64,000 bases of DNA. It comes from Comamonadaceae bacterium 2FH (GTDB taxonomy: Bacteria; Pseudomonadota; Gammaproteobacteria; Burkholderiales; Burkholderiaceae_C). Below are positions 25,406 through 35,999 of the stretch, piece after piece; the stretch's first letter is position 1, and each line of letters begins with the position of its first letter. Made by a program: the position numbers and the translations under genes. The notes under the pieces were generated by a model. It saw nothing but the letters and a program-made list of their open reading frames with translations. It did not search any database and was not told the origin of the DNA. The stretch covers positions 1 to 64,000 of the forward strand of contig SCMQ01000027.1 of the NCBI GenBank assembly GCA_005503335.1, given 5' to 3'.

Positions 25406-26911
25406 ATGAAACCTGTTCCCAATGTTCGTCTGCTCATAGCCGGCGAGTTTGTCGAATCACGCACGACCGAGTGGCGCGACGTGGTCAACCCGGCCACCCA
25501 GCAGCGGCTGGCCCGCGTGCCCATGGCCACGCGCGACGAGGTCGGCGCCGCCGTCGCCGCGGCGCAGAAGGCCTTCAAGACCTGGCGCCACACGCCGATC
25601 GGCGTGCGCGCGCGCATCTTCCTCAAGTACCAGCAGCTGATCCGCGAGCACATCAAGGAAGTGGCGGCCATCCTGACGGCCGAGCAGGGCAAGACCCTGG
25701 CCGACGCCGAAGGCGACATCTTCCGCGGCCTGGAGGTCGTCGAGCACGCGGCCAGCATCGGCAACCTGCAAATGGGCGAGCTGGCCAACAACGTGGCCAG
25801 CGGCGTCGACACCTACACGCTGCAGCAGCCGCTGGGCGTGTGCGCGGGCATCACGCCGTTCAACTTCCCGGCCATGATCCCGCTGTGGATGTTCCCGATG
25901 GCGATCGCCTGCGGCAACAGCTTCGTGCTCAAGCCCTCCGAGCAGGACCCGATGAGCACCATGCGCCTGGTCGAGCTGGCCATCGAGGCCGGCATCCCGC
26001 CTGGCGTGCTCAACGTGGTCCATGGCGGCGAGGAGGTCGTCAACGCGATCTGCGACCACCGGGACATCAAGGCCCTGTCTTTCGTGGGATCGACCCGGGT
26101 CGGCACCCATGTCTACAACCGCGCGAGCCTGGCCGGCAAGCGCGTGCAGTGCATGATGGGCGCCAAGAACCACGCCATCGTCCTGCCCGATGCGCACAAG
26201 GAGCAGACCCTCAATGCCCTGATCGGCGCGGCCTTCGGCGCCGCCGGCCAGCGCTGCATGGCGGTCTCGGTCGCCGTGCTGGTGGGCGAGGCGCAGCAGT
26301 GGATTCCCGAACTGGTCGAGCGCGCGCAGAAGCTGGTCGTGGGCGATGGGGCCGTGGCCGGCACCGACGTGGGGCCCGTGATCTCCTGCGCCGCCAAGGA
26401 ACGCGTGGAAAGCCTGATCGCTAGAGGGCTGGCCGAAGGCGCGGTGCTGGAACTCGACGGCCGCCTGCCCCCGCTCGACGGCGGCTTGCGCGAAGGCAAT
26501 TTCGTGGGCCCGACGATCTTCTCGGGCGTCAAGCCCGGCATGGCCATCTACGATCAGGAGATCTTCGGTCCGGTGCTGTGCATTGCGGGCGCCAGCAGCC
26601 TCGATGAAGCGATTGCGCTGATCAATGCGAACCCGAACGGCAACGGCACGACGATCTTCACCCAGTCGGGGGCGGCAGCGCGCCGCTTCCAGGAGGAGAT
26701 CGACGTGGGCCAGGTCGGCATCAACGTGCCGATTCCGGTGCCCGTGCCGCTGTTCTCGTTCACCGGCTCGCGCGCCTCCAAGCTCGGAGACCTCGGCCCC
26801 TATGGCAAGCAGGTCGTGCTGTTCTACACCCAGACCAAGACCGTCACCGAGCGCTGGTTCGACGACAGCACCGTGTCGACGGGCGTCAACACCACCATCA
26901 GCCTGCGCTGA
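25406..26911 (+). CDS. mmsA: Methylmalonate-semialdehyde dehydrogenase (CoA-acylating)
   Basis: The 501-residue aldehyde dehydrogenase has catalytic Cys284 in GQRCMAV and Asn154 in PFNFPA. It has GAKNHAIV where ordinary ALDHs carry the Glu general base, a hallmark of the CoA-acylating MMSDH group. It converts (methyl)malonate semialdehyde to propionyl- or acetyl-CoA, the last step of valine degradation. It is the first gene of the operon, with GAGG six bases before the ATG at 25406. Confidence 0.95.
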   Translation: MKPVPNVRLLIAGEFVESRTTEWRDVVNPATQQRLARVPMATRDEVGAAVAAAQKAFKTWRHTPIGVRARIFLKYQQLIREHIKEVAAILTAEQGKTLADAEGDIFRGLEVVEHAASIGNLQMGELANNVASGVDTYTLQQPLGVCAGITPFNFPAMIPLWMFPMAIACGNSFVLKPSEQDPMSTMRLVELAIEAGIPPGVLNVVHGGEEVVNAICDHRDIKALSFVGSTRVGTHVYNRASLAGKRVQCMMGAKNHAIVLPDAHKEQTLNALIGAAFGAAGQRCMAVSVAVLVGEAQQWIPELVERAQKLVVGDGAVAGTDVGPVISCAAKERVESLIARGLAEGAVLELDGRLPPLDGGLREGNFVGPTIFSGVKPGMAIYDQEIFGPVLCIAGASSLDEAIALINANPNGNGTTIFTQSGAAARRFQEEIDVGQVGINVPIPVPVPLFSFTGSRASKLGDLGPYGKQVVLFYTQTKTVTERWFDDSTVSTGVNTTISLR

Positions 26912-26925
26912 CAGCGAAGCCTGCC

Positions 26926-28086
26926 ATGGACTTCGAACTGTCCGACGAGCAGCGCGCGTTCCAGCACAGCGCGCGCGAGTTCGCCGCCGGCGAGTTCGCG
27001 CCGCACGCCGCGCGCTGGGATGCCGAGGGCATCTTCCCGCGCGAAGTCATCGCCGCAGCCGGCCAGCTGGGATTCTGCGGCCTGTATGCGGACGAGCGCT
27101 ACGGCGGCCTGGGCCTGCCGCGGCTGGACGCCACCCTGGTGTTCGAGGAGCTGGCCGCGGCCTGCCCCTCGACCACGGCCTACCTGAGCATACACAACAT
27201 GGCGACCTGGATGGTCGCGCGCTGGGCCCGGCCCGAGGTCGCGGCGCAATGGGCGCCGAAGCTGACCTCGGGCGAGCGGCTGGCCTCCTACTGCCTGACC
27301 GAGCCCGGCGCCGGCTCGGACGCCGCCTCGCTGCGCACCACGGCCAGCCTCGACGGCGACCACTATCTGCTGAGCGGCGCCAAGGCCTTCATCTCGGGTG
27401 CCGGCGCGACCGACGCCCTGGTCGTGATGGCGCGCACCGGCGGCGGCGGCTCGGCCGGCATTTCCGCGTTGCTGGTGCCGGCCGACAGCGCGGGCATTGC
27501 CTACGGCCGCAAGGAAGAGAAGATGGGCTGGAACAGCCAGCCCACCCGCGCGATCACCTTCGACCAGGTGCGCGTGCCGGCCAGCCATCTGCTCGGCGAG
27601 GAGGGCCAGGGCTTTCGCATCGCGATGAAGGGGCTGGACGGCGGGCGCATCAACATCGCGACCTGCTCGGTCGGCGCAGCCCAGGGCGCGCTCGATGCGG
27701 CGCGGCGCTACATGCATGAGCGCAGCCAGTTCGGCGCCAAGCTCAGCGCCTTCCAGGCCCTGCAATTCAAGATCGCCGACATGGCGACCGAGCTGGTCGC
27801 GGCGCGGCAGATGGTGAGGCTGGCCGCCGCCAAGCTCGACGCCGGCTCGCCCCAGGCCACGGTCTACTGCGCCATGGCCAAGCAGCTGGCCACCGACATC
27901 GGCTTTCGCGTCTGCAACGAAGCCTTGCAGATCCACGGCGGCTACGGCTACACGCGCGAATACCCGCTGGAGCGCTACCTGCGCGATGCGCGCGTGCACC
28001 AGATCCTGGAAGGCACGAACGAGATCATGCGCGTCATCGTCGCGCGCCGCATGCTTGAAACCGACACCACAGAGGACATCCGATGA
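26926..28086 (+). CDS. Acyl-CoA dehydrogenase, probable isobutyryl-CoA dehydrogenase
   Basis: The 386-residue flavoprotein follows the short-chain acyl-CoA dehydrogenase pattern, with the catalytic Glu362 in LEGTNEIM, ACAD signature segments (YCLTEPGAGSD) and GGYGYTREYP. Between mmsA and an enoyl-CoA hydratase, isobutyryl-CoA to methacrylyl-CoA is the expected reaction. Its stop overlaps the next start as ATGA. Confidence 0.9.
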   Translation: MDFELSDEQRAFQHSAREFAAGEFAPHAARWDAEGIFPREVIAAAGQLGFCGLYADERYGGLGLPRLDATLVFEELAAACPSTTAYLSIHNMATWMVARWARPEVAAQWAPKLTSGERLASYCLTEPGAGSDAASLRTTASLDGDHYLLSGAKAFISGAGATDALVVMARTGGGGSAGISALLVPADSAGIAYGRKEEKMGWNSQPTRAITFDQVRVPASHLLGEEGQGFRIAMKGLDGGRINIATCSVGAAQGALDAARRYMHERSQFGAKLSAFQALQFKIADMATELVAARQMVRLAAAKLDAGSPQATVYCAMAKQLATDIGFRVCNEALQIHGGYGYTREYPLERYLRDARVHQILEGTNEIMRVIVARRMLETDTTEDIR

Positions 28087-28868
28087 CAAGCGTTTACGAA
28101 GGCATCAGGCTCGAATTTCAGGGCCACGCAGCGATCGCCACGCTGGACAACCCGCCGGCCCATACCTGGACTGCGCAAAGCCTGGCCGCGCTCACGCGGC
28201 TGGTGCGCGACCTCAACACCAATGACGAGGTCTACAGCCTGGTCATCACCGGCCAGGGCGAGAAGTTCTTCTCGGCCGGCGCCGAGCTCAAGCTGTTCGC
28301 CGAGGGCGACAAGGCCGTGGCGCGGGAGATGGCGCGCCGGTTCGGCGAGGCCTTCGAGGCGCTGGCGGGCTTTCGCGGCGTCTCGATTGCCGCGATCAAC
28401 GGCTATGCGATGGGCGGCGGGCTCGAATGCGCGCTGGCCTGCGACCTGCGCATCGCCGATGAGCATGCCGTCATGGCCCTGCCCGAGGCCGCCGTAGGCC
28501 TGCTGCCCTGTGCGGGCGGCACGCAGTGGCTGTCCTGGCTGGTGGGCGAGGGCTGGGCCAAGCGCATGATCCTGTGCGGTGAGCGGGTCGACGCTGCCAC
28601 GGCGCTGCGCATCGGCCTGGTCGAGGAGCTCACGCCGCGCGGCGGCGCGCTGGCGCGCGCGCTAGCCCTGGCCCAGGGCGTGGCCCGCCAAAGCCCCGGC
28701 AGCGTCGCCGCCTGCAAGCGCCTGATCCATGGCGCGCGCAGCCAGTCGCCGATGGCCCAGCTGGTGGCCGAGCGCGAGGCCTTCGTCGACCTGTTCGACA
28801 CGCAGGACCAGCGCGAAGGCGTCACGGCCTTCCTGGCCAAGCGCGCGCCGGTCTGGCGCAATGCCTGA
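28083..28868 (+). CDS. Enoyl-CoA hydratase/isomerase, probable methacrylyl-CoA hydratase
   Basis: The 261-residue crotonase-fold protein shows the two oxyanion-hole segments FSAGAELK and GYAMGGGLE, and the acidic residue in LPEAAVGL. In the valine pathway this step hydrates methacrylyl-CoA to 3-hydroxyisobutyryl-CoA, and the gene lies just before the matching hydrolase. It is translationally coupled to the dehydrogenase. Confidence 0.9.
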   Translation: MTSVYEGIRLEFQGHAAIATLDNPPAHTWTAQSLAALTRLVRDLNTNDEVYSLVITGQGEKFFSAGAELKLFAEGDKAVAREMARRFGEAFEALAGFRGVSIAAINGYAMGGGLECALACDLRIADEHAVMALPEAAVGLLPCAGGTQWLSWLVGEGWAKRMILCGERVDAATALRIGLVEELTPRGGALARALALAQGVARQSPGSVAACKRLIHGARSQSPMAQLVAEREAFVDLFDTQDQREGVTAFLAKRAPVWRNA

Positions 28869-28878
28869 GGGGGAAGCG

Positions 28879-29991
28879 ATGTCCGACCTGATCCTGCTCG
28901 ACGAACTTCCCACCGCCTGCGGCCGGCGCTTCGGCCTGGCCACGCTCAATGCAGAGGCCTCGCTCAACGCCCTGTCGCTGCCCATGGTCCAGGCGCTGAC
29001 GCCGGCGCTGCGCCAATGGGCGGCGGACCCCGGCGTGGCCGGCGTGATCCTGCAGGCCGCGGGCGACAAGGCTTTCTGCGCCGGCGGCGACCTGCGCGAG
29101 CTCTACCAGTCCATGCGCCGCTGCGGCGCCGGGCCCAACTCCTATGCCCAGGGCTTCTTCGCGCAGGAATACCAGCTCGACCACCTGATCCACGGCTATC
29201 CCAAGCCCTTGCTGTGCTGGGGCCACGGCATCGTGATGGGCGGCGGCATCGGCCTGATGGCCGGCGCCTCGCACCGCGTCGTGACTGCCTCCAGCCGCCT
29301 GGCCATGCCCGAAATCGGCATAGGCCTGTACCCCGATGTCGGCGGCAGCTGGTTCCTGCGCCGCATGCCGGGGCGCCTGGGCCTGTTCCTCGCGCTGACC
29401 GGGGCCCCGCTCAACGCCGCCGATGCGCTGTTTTGCGGCCTGGCGGACTTCCACCTTGGCCACGAGCGCAAGGCCGAGCTGCTGGCGGCCATTGCCGCCG
29501 CGCAATGGAGCGACAAGGCGCAGCCCAACCGCATCGAGCTGTCCAAGCTGCTGCAGCGCCACGCCGGTGGCGACAAGCCGCTGGCATCGAAGCTGCGCAT
29601 GCACTTCGACACCATCAACGAGCTGATGGCGGGCGAGGACCTGCTCGAGATCGCCGCGCGCCTGCGCGAACTGCGCAGCGACGATGCCTGGCTGTCGGCC
29701 GCGGCCGCGAACTTTGCCAAGGGCTCGCCGAGCTCGGCGGCGCTGGCCTTCGCGCTCTGGCAGCGCGTGGCCCGGCTGTCGCTGGCCGAGGTGTTCCGCC
29801 TCGAGTACCAGGTCTCGCTGGGCTGCTGCGCCCATCCCGACTTTGCCGAGGGCATCAGGGCGCTGCTGGTCGACAAGGACCGCAACCCGCAGTGGAGGCC
29901 TGCCGCACTGGAGCAGGTGACGCCCGAGTGGGTCGAAGACCATTTCCAGGCGCGCCACGCGGGACCGCACCCGCTGGCCGCGCTCGACTGA
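28879..29991 (+). CDS. 3-hydroxyisobutyryl-CoA hydrolase
   Basis: The 370-residue crotonase relative is of the HIBYL-CoA hydrolase type, longer than ordinary hydratases. It has FCAGGDLREL, GIVMGGGIGLM and MPEIGIGLYPDVGGS, the last being typical of HIBCH. It releases CoA from 3-hydroxyisobutyryl-CoA so that mmsB can act. I start at the ATG at 28879 with AGGGGG five bases upstream; an in-frame ATG at 28861 overlaps the previous gene. Confidence 0.92.
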   Translation: MSDLILLDELPTACGRRFGLATLNAEASLNALSLPMVQALTPALRQWAADPGVAGVILQAAGDKAFCAGGDLRELYQSMRRCGAGPNSYAQGFFAQEYQLDHLIHGYPKPLLCWGHGIVMGGGIGLMAGASHRVVTASSRLAMPEIGIGLYPDVGGSWFLRRMPGRLGLFLALTGAPLNAADALFCGLADFHLGHERKAELLAAIAAAQWSDKAQPNRIELSKLLQRHAGGDKPLASKLRMHFDTINELMAGEDLLEIAARLRELRSDDAWLSAAAANFAKGSPSSAALAFALWQRVARLSLAEVFRLEYQVSLGCCAHPDFAEGIRALLVDKDRNPQWRPAALEQVTPEWVEDHFQARHAGPHPLAALD

Positions 29992-30009
29992 CAAGCAAAG
30001 GAGAGAGAC

Positions 30010-30897
30010 ATGAAGATCGCATTTCTGGGCCTGGGCCACATGGGCGGGCCCATGGCGCTGAACCTGCACCGCGCCGGCCACCAGGTGTTGGCCTTCGACC
30101 TGTCGGATGCGGCCCGCGCCCGGCTGGCCGCCGAGGGCGTGGCGATGGCGGCTTCGGCCAGCGCCGCGGTCCAGGGCGCCGAGGCCGTGATCAGCATGCT
30201 GCCGGCCAGCCAGCATGTCGAGGCGCTGTACCTGGGCGAGGTCGGTGTGCTGGCGCAGTTGCCGGCCGGCACCCTGGTCATCGACTGCAGCACCATCGCC
30301 GCCACCAGCGCGCGCAAGGTCGCGCAGGCCGCCCAGGCCCGCCAGCTGCCGTGTCTCGATGCCCCGGTGTCCGGCGGCACGGCCGGGGCGGCGGCCGGCA
30401 CCCTGACCTTCATGGTCGGCGGCGAGGCGGCCGATCTGGAACGGGCCAGGCCGCTGCTCCAGGCCATGGGGTCAAACATTTTTCATGCCGGCGCACATGG
30501 CGCAGGGCAGGCCGCCAAGATCTGCAACAACATGCTGCTGGGCATTCTGATGGTCGGCACCTCCGAAGCCTTGGCCCTGGGCACGGCCAACGGGCTCGAC
30601 CCCAAGGTGCTGTCGGAGATCATGCGCCGCAGCTCGGGCGGCAACTGGGCGCTGGAGAAATACAACCCTATGCCCGGCGTGATGGACGGCGTCCCGGCGT
30701 CCAGGGACTATGCGGGCGGCTTCGGCACCGACCTGATGCTCAAGGACCTGGGCCTGGCGCAGGAAAACGCCAGCGCCGTGCGCGCCGCCACGCCGCTCGG
30801 CGGCCTGGCCCGCAGCCTGTACGCCGCGCACAGCCTGGGCGGCAGCGGCGCGCTGGATTTTTCCAGCGTGATCCGGCTGTTTCAGCCGGGTTCCTGA
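30010..30897 (+). CDS. mmsB: 3-hydroxyisobutyrate dehydrogenase
   Basis: The 295-residue beta-hydroxyacid dehydrogenase has the NAD-binding GLGHMGGPMA at 7-16, the substrate motif DAPVSGG at 117-123 and catalytic Lys170 in GQAAKICNN. It oxidises 3-hydroxyisobutyrate to methylmalonate semialdehyde, the substrate of mmsA. GGAGAG precedes the ATG. It closes the five-gene valine operon; no strong terminator follows, only a weak GAGGG/CCCTC stem near 30902-30917. Confidence 0.94.
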   Translation: MKIAFLGLGHMGGPMALNLHRAGHQVLAFDLSDAARARLAAEGVAMAASASAAVQGAEAVISMLPASQHVEALYLGEVGVLAQLPAGTLVIDCSTIAATSARKVAQAAQARQLPCLDAPVSGGTAGAAAGTLTFMVGGEAADLERARPLLQAMGSNIFHAGAHGAGQAAKICNNMLLGILMVGTSEALALGTANGLDPKVLSEIMRRSSGGNWALEKYNPMPGVMDGVPASRDYAGGFGTDLMLKDLGLAQENASAVRAATPLGGLARSLYAAHSLGGSGALDFSSVIRLFQPGS

Positions 30898-31094
30898 GTC
30901 TTGAGGGTTCCGGCCCTCGTGGGATGGTTGCTGGGCGCTATAAATTCAGTAGCGAACGCGTCGCGGCAGCCCCTGCGGGCTTGTTCTGCGGCGCCGCTGA
31001 CCGTTCGTCCGATCGACTATTCTGAGAGCCTGTAGCTGGCGCAAGATGGCGTTTGCCGATCCGGCCGGTCAACCCTGGGACTGGAGGGGACATC

Positions 31095-34000
31095 ATGCTA
31101 GTCAGAACCGAGGACAGAGTTACGCGCTTGTTCGATGACGTCGTGGCGCTCGCGCGCGAGCGTCTGCTCGATGCGGCGTTTGCGGCGTTCGAGCCGTTCC
31201 TGCGCCACTACTACGGACAGGCCGATGCGGAAGACGTGCTGAGCCGCAGCATCGCCGACCTGTATGGCGCAGCGATGGCGCACTGGCAGTTTGCGCGCAA
31301 GTTCTCACCGGGCAGCGTGCTCGTGCGCGTGTACAACCCGGGCCTGGAGCAGCACGGCTGGTATTCGGACCACACGGTGATCGAGATCGTGAACGACGAC
31401 ATGCCGTTCCTGGTCGATTCGGTGACGATGGAAGTCAACCGGCTCGGCCTCACGCTGCATGCGGCGATGCACCCGGTGTTCCGCGTCCGACGCGAGGTCG
31501 GCGGCCAGATCGCGAATGTACGGGCGGCCAGCGAGCAGCGCGATGAGGAGCCCGATGGTTCGCGGCTGGAGTCCTATATCCACCTCGAGGTGGACCGTCG
31601 TACCGAGGCAAAGAGCCTGGATGAGCTGACGGCCGGTCTGATCAAGGTGCTGGGCGACGTGCGGGCGGCGGTCGAGGACTGGCCTCAGATGCAGGAGACG
31701 ACCCAGCGCACGATCGCCGACCTGGCCGCGCGCGAGCAGGCAGCCGGCGCGGCGCAGGCGGAAGTCGCGGAGGCTCGGGCCTTCCTCGAGTGGATGGCCG
31801 ACGAGCATTTCACCTTCCTCGGCTGCCGCGACTATCAGTCGTTCGAGAAGGACGGCGCCTACTATCTGCAGGGCGTCGTGGGCTCGGGCAAGGGCATCCT
31901 GCGCGAGGCCTTGCGCGATCCTGCCACGCCCGACCTGACCCGGCTGCCGGCCGGCGTGCAGCACATCGTGGACTCCCCGTCGCCGATCTTCCTGACCAAG
32001 GCCAATTCGCGCGCGACCGTGCACCGGCCTGGCTACCTCGACTATGTCGGCGTCAAGCTGTTCGACGCCGAGGGCCAGCTGTTTGGCGAACGCCGCTTCA
32101 TTGGCCTGTACACGTCGATCGTCTACAGGGTCGCGACCGGCGAGATCCCGCTGGTGCGGCGCAAGGTCGCCAATGTCATGAGCCGCGCCGGCTTCCTGTC
32201 CAAGGGCCATCTCGCCAAATCGCTGGCCACGATACTGGAGCAGTACCCGCGCGACGAGCTGTTCCAGATCGACGACAGCGAGCTCTACGAGATTGCGCTG
32301 GGCATTCTGCGCTTGCAGGAGAGGCAGCGCACCCGGCTGTTCGTGCGCCGCGACCGCTTCGACCGCTTCGTGTCATGCGTGGTGTTCGTGCCGCGCGAGA
32401 AGTTCAACACCGACCTGCGCCTGCGTATCCAGAAGCTGCTGCTCGATGCCTTTCGCGGCGTGAGCGCCGAGTTCACGCCGCAGCTGTCGGAATCCATGCT
32501 CGCGCGCATCTACATCATGGTGCGCACCCAGCCGGGCAATGTTCCCGAGGTCGATGTGCGTGAGCTGGAAGCGCGAATCGTCGAGACCACGCGCCGCTGG
32601 CAGGATGAGCTGGCCCAGGCGCTGCTCGAAGGCTGCGGCGAGGAGCGCGGCAACCGGCTGCTGCGCCGCTGGGGCGACTCGTTCCCGGCCGGCTTTCGCG
32701 AGGACTATGCGGCGCGCACCGCGATGCGCGACATCGAGCTGATGGAAAGCGTGCAGGGCGGCCTGTCCGATGACGGGCAGGCGGCGCTGGCGATGAATCT
32801 TTACCGGCCGATCGAGGCGGCACCGGGGTCGCTGCGCTTCAAGGTCTACCGTGCCGGGCGGCCGGTCGCGCTGTCGCAGAGCCTGCCCATGCTCGAGCAC
32901 CTGGGCGTGCGGGTCAACGAGGAGCGCCCCTATTGCATCGAGCCGCAGGACGCGCAAGCCGTGTGGGTGCACGACTTCGGAATGGAGCTCACCGACGATG
33001 TCGAGGTCGAGATCGACCGCATCAAGGCCTTGTTCGAGGACGCGTTTGCGCGCGCCTGGTCGGGCGAGGTCGAGAACGACGACTTCAACCGGCTGGTGCT
33101 GCGGGCGCAACTGAACTGGCGCGAAGTCGCGATCCTGCGCGCCTATGCGCGCTACCTGCGCCAGGCCGGATCGACGTTCAGCGACGCCTATGTCGAGCGC
33201 GCGCTGACCGGCAACCCGGCGATCGCGCGCAAGCTGGTCGAGCTGTTTCTCGCGCGCTTCGATCCCGCGCAAGGCGAGGGGCGCGGCGCGCGCGTGCCGG
33301 CGCTGCGAAACGACATCGAGAACGCGCTGGACCAGGTACCCAACCTCGACGAGGACCGCATCCTGCGCCAGTTCCTCGGCGTGATCGAGGCGACCACGCG
33401 CACCAACTACTTCCAGCGTGCGGCCGACGGCGCTCCCAAACCCTATTTGTCGTTCAAGCTAGACCCGGCGCGCGTGCCCGGCCTGCCCGAGCCCAAGCCG
33501 ATGTTCGAGATCTGGGTCTATGCGCCGCGCGTCGAGGGCGTGCATCTGCGCGGCGGTCGCGTCGCGCGCGGTGGGCTGCGCTGGTCCGATCGGCGCGAGG
33601 ACTTCCGCACCGAGGTGCTGGGGCTGGTCAAGGCGCAGATGGTGAAGAACACGGTGATCGTGCCGGTCGGCTCCAAGGGCGGCTTCGTCGTGAAGAATCC
33701 GCCGCCCATGACCGATCGCGACGCGTACCTGAAGGAAGGCGTCGCCTGCTACCAGACCTTTCTGCGCGGGCTGCTCGACCTCACCGACAACCGGGTCGGC
33801 GCCCAGGTGGTGCCACCCGCGGACCTGGTGCGCCACGACCCGGACGATCCCTACCTGGTGGTCGCCGCTGACAAGGGCACGGCAAGCTTCTCCGACTACG
33901 CGAACGCGATCTCGGCCGACTACGGCTTCTGGCTGGGCGACGCGTTCGCCTCGGGCGGCTCGGTCGGCTACGACCACAAGAAAATGGCGATCACCGCGCG

Positions 34001-35963
34001 CGGCGCCTGGGAGTCGGTCAAGCGGCATTTCCGCGAAATGGGCGTCGACACCCAGACCACCGACTTCTCGGTGGTCGGCATCGGCGACATGTCGGGCGAC
34101 GTGTTCGGCAACGGCATGCTGCTGTCGCGCCACATCCGGCTGCTCGCGGCGTTTGACCACCGCCACATCTTTCTCGACCCGAATCCCGATACGCAGACGA
34201 GCTTTCGCGAGCGCGAGCGCCTGTTCGCGCTGCCGCGCTCGAGCTGGGCCGATTACGACAGCGCGCTGATCTCGGCCGGCGGCGGCGTGTTCCCGCGCAG
34301 CGCCAAGGCGATTGCGCTCAGCTCGCAAGTACGCGCGGCGCTCGAGCTGGAAGGCGACGAGATCACGCCGAGCGACCTGATACGCGCGATCCTCAAGGCG
34401 CCGGTCGACCTGTTCTACAACGGAGGCATAGGCACCTATGTGAAGGCCGGCCGCGAGACCCAGCCCCAAGTCGGCGACCGCGCGAACGACGCGATCCGCG
34501 TCAACGGCGCCGAGCTGCGCTGCAAGGTGGTCGCCGAGGGCGGCAACCTCGGCTGCACCCAGCTCGGCCGCATCGAGTACGCGCAGCACGGCGGGCGCAT
34601 CCATACCGACGCGATCGACAACTCGGGCGGCGTCGACTGCTCGGACCATGAGGTCAACATCAAGATCCTGCTGGGCCTGGTGGTCGCCGACGGCGAGATG
34701 ACCGGGAAACAGCGCAACAAGCTGCTCGCCGATATGACCGACGAGGTCGGCCAACTGGTGCTGAGTGACAACTATTACCAGACCCAGGCGCTGTCGGTCG
34801 CCAACCGGCGCGCGGCCGCGCTGCTGGAGGCCGAGGCCAGGTTGATCCGCCATCTCGAGCGCGCCGGGCGGCTCAAGCGCAAGATCGAGTTCCTGCCTAG
34901 CGACGAGGAAATCGACGAGCGCAAGGCCGCGCAACAGGGGCTCACCTCGCCCGAGCGCGCGGTGTTGCTCGCCTATAGCAAGATGTGGCTGTACGACGGG
35001 CTGCTCGCGTCCGACCTGCCGGAAGACCCGTTTGTCGCCCATGTGCTGGCCGACTACTTCCCGCAGCCGCTGCGCGAGCGCTACGGCGACGCGATGCAGC
35101 GTCATCCGCTCAAGCGCGAGATCGTCGCGACCTATCTGGCCAACACGCTGACCAACCGCGTCGGTGCGACCTGGGTGCACCAGCTCGCGGAGAAAACCGA
35201 TGCGGCCCCGGCCGAGATCGTGCGCGCCTTCATCATCGCGCGGGCGGTGTTCGGGCTGGAGGACATCTGGCGCGACATCGACGCGCTCGACAACCAGGTG
35301 CCGGATGCGCTGCAGGCGCAGATGCTGATCGACACCGGCCGCTTGATCGAGCGAGCGAGCCTGTGGTTCCTGCGCCATCGAACCGATCGCACAGCGATCG
35401 ACCAGATGGTCGCGCGCTTTCGCGCGGCGGCCGATCAGGTCGGGCCGCAACTCGCATCCCTGCTCGCGCCCACCGACGCGGCGGCCCTGGGCGCCCGGCG
35501 CGATGAGCTGGTGCAGGCCGGGGTGCCGACCGAACTCGCACGGCGCGTCGCGAGCGCGGACAGCATCGCCGCCGTGCTTGACATCGCGGAAGTCGCAGCG
35601 GCCTGCGAGCGCAACCTCGAATTGGTCGCCAGCCTGTATTTCGCGCTCGACCTGCATCTGAACCACGGCTGGATACGCGAACGCGTGGGCGCGCTGCCGG
35701 CCGACACCCACTGGCAGATGCTGGCGCGCGCCGCGCTGCTCGACGACCTGGCCGCGCTCAAGCGGGCGCTGACGACCAGCGTGATCCGGCTCTCGCCGGC
35801 GCTGGAGACGTCCGAGGCGCTGATCGCCGCCTGGCAGGCGCACAACCAGGTAGCGCTGGAGCGCTACCGGCGCCTCCTGGCCGACCAGCAGGCGGCGAGC
35901 GCGGTGGACCTGGCGATGCTGTCGGTGGCGATGCGGGAGATGCGGATGGTCGAGGGGACCTGA
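31095..35963 (+). CDS. NAD-specific glutamate dehydrogenase, large 180-kDa type
   Basis: The 1,622-residue protein is of the large tetrameric NAD-GDH class. A long N-terminal ACT-like regulatory part precedes the catalytic core, visible around GGLRWSDRREDFRTEVLGLV, VGSKGGFVVK and the Rossmann region near CKVVAEGGNLGCTQLGR. It deaminates glutamate to 2-oxoglutarate for catabolism. I chose the ATG at 31095, with GGAGGGG about six bases upstream; a longer reading frame start has no such support. It is monocistronic. Confidence 0.95.
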   Translation: MLVRTEDRVTRLFDDVVALARERLLDAAFAAFEPFLRHYYGQADAEDVLSRSIADLYGAAMAHWQFARKFSPGSVLVRVYNPGLEQHGWYSDHTVIEIVNDDMPFLVDSVTMEVNRLGLTLHAAMHPVFRVRREVGGQIANVRAASEQRDEEPDGSRLESYIHLEVDRRTEAKSLDELTAGLIKVLGDVRAAVEDWPQMQETTQRTIADLAAREQAAGAAQAEVAEARAFLEWMADEHFTFLGCRDYQSFEKDGAYYLQGVVGSGKGILREALRDPATPDLTRLPAGVQHIVDSPSPIFLTKANSRATVHRPGYLDYVGVKLFDAEGQLFGERRFIGLYTSIVYRVATGEIPLVRRKVANVMSRAGFLSKGHLAKSLATILEQYPRDELFQIDDSELYEIALGILRLQERQRTRLFVRRDRFDRFVSCVVFVPREKFNTDLRLRIQKLLLDAFRGVSAEFTPQLSESMLARIYIMVRTQPGNVPEVDVRELEARIVETTRRWQDELAQALLEGCGEERGNRLLRRWGDSFPAGFREDYAARTAMRDIELMESVQGGLSDDGQAALAMNLYRPIEAAPGSLRFKVYRAGRPVALSQSLPMLEHLGVRVNEERPYCIEPQDAQAVWVHDFGMELTDDVEVEIDRIKALFEDAFARAWSGEVENDDFNRLVLRAQLNWREVAILRAYARYLRQAGSTFSDAYVERALTGNPAIARKLVELFLARFDPAQGEGRGARVPALRNDIENALDQVPNLDEDRILRQFLGVIEATTRTNYFQRAADGAPKPYLSFKLDPARVPGLPEPKPMFEIWVYAPRVEGVHLRGGRVARGGLRWSDRREDFRTEVLGLVKAQMVKNTVIVPVGSKGGFVVKNPPPMTDRDAYLKEGVACYQTFLRGLLDLTDNRVGAQVVPPADLVRHDPDDPYLVVAADKGTASFSDYANAISADYGFWLGDAFASGGSVGYDHKKMAITARGAWESVKRHFREMGVDTQTTDFSVVGIGDMSGDVFGNGMLLSRHIRLLAAFDHRHIFLDPNPDTQTSFRERERLFALPRSSWADYDSALISAGGGVFPRSAKAIALSSQVRAALELEGDEITPSDLIRAILKAPVDLFYNGGIGTYVKAGRETQPQVGDRANDAIRVNGAELRCKVVAEGGNLGCTQLGRIEYAQHGGRIHTDAIDNSGGVDCSDHEVNIKILLGLVVADGEMTGKQRNKLLADMTDEVGQLVLSDNYYQTQALSVANRRAAALLEAEARLIRHLERAGRLKRKIEFLPSDEEIDERKAAQQGLTSPERAVLLAYSKMWLYDGLLASDLPEDPFVAHVLADYFPQPLRERYGDAMQRHPLKREIVATYLANTLTNRVGATWVHQLAEKTDAAPAEIVRAFIIARAVFGLEDIWRDIDALDNQVPDALQAQMLIDTGRLIERASLWFLRHRTDRTAIDQMVARFRAAADQVGPQLASLLAPTDAAALGARRDELVQAGVPTELARRVASADSIAAVLDIAEVAAACERNLELVASLYFALDLHLNHGWIRERVGALPADTHWQMLARAALLDDLAALKRALTTSVIRLSPALETSEALIAAWQAHNQVALERYRRLLADQQAASAVDLAMLSVAMREMRMVEGT

Positions 35964-35999
35964 GGCGCGGCGTAAGCGGGCTTCGGGAGCGGCTTCCTG

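Noticed and set aside
30902-30917. Possible terminator after mmsB
   Set aside because: The stem is short and no T-tract follows, so it is not supported as an intrinsic terminator.
33459-35843. A 794-codon minus-strand open frame inside NAD-GDH
   Set aside because: It is a shadow frame with no domain signal; the plus-strand enzyme has full family motifs throughout.
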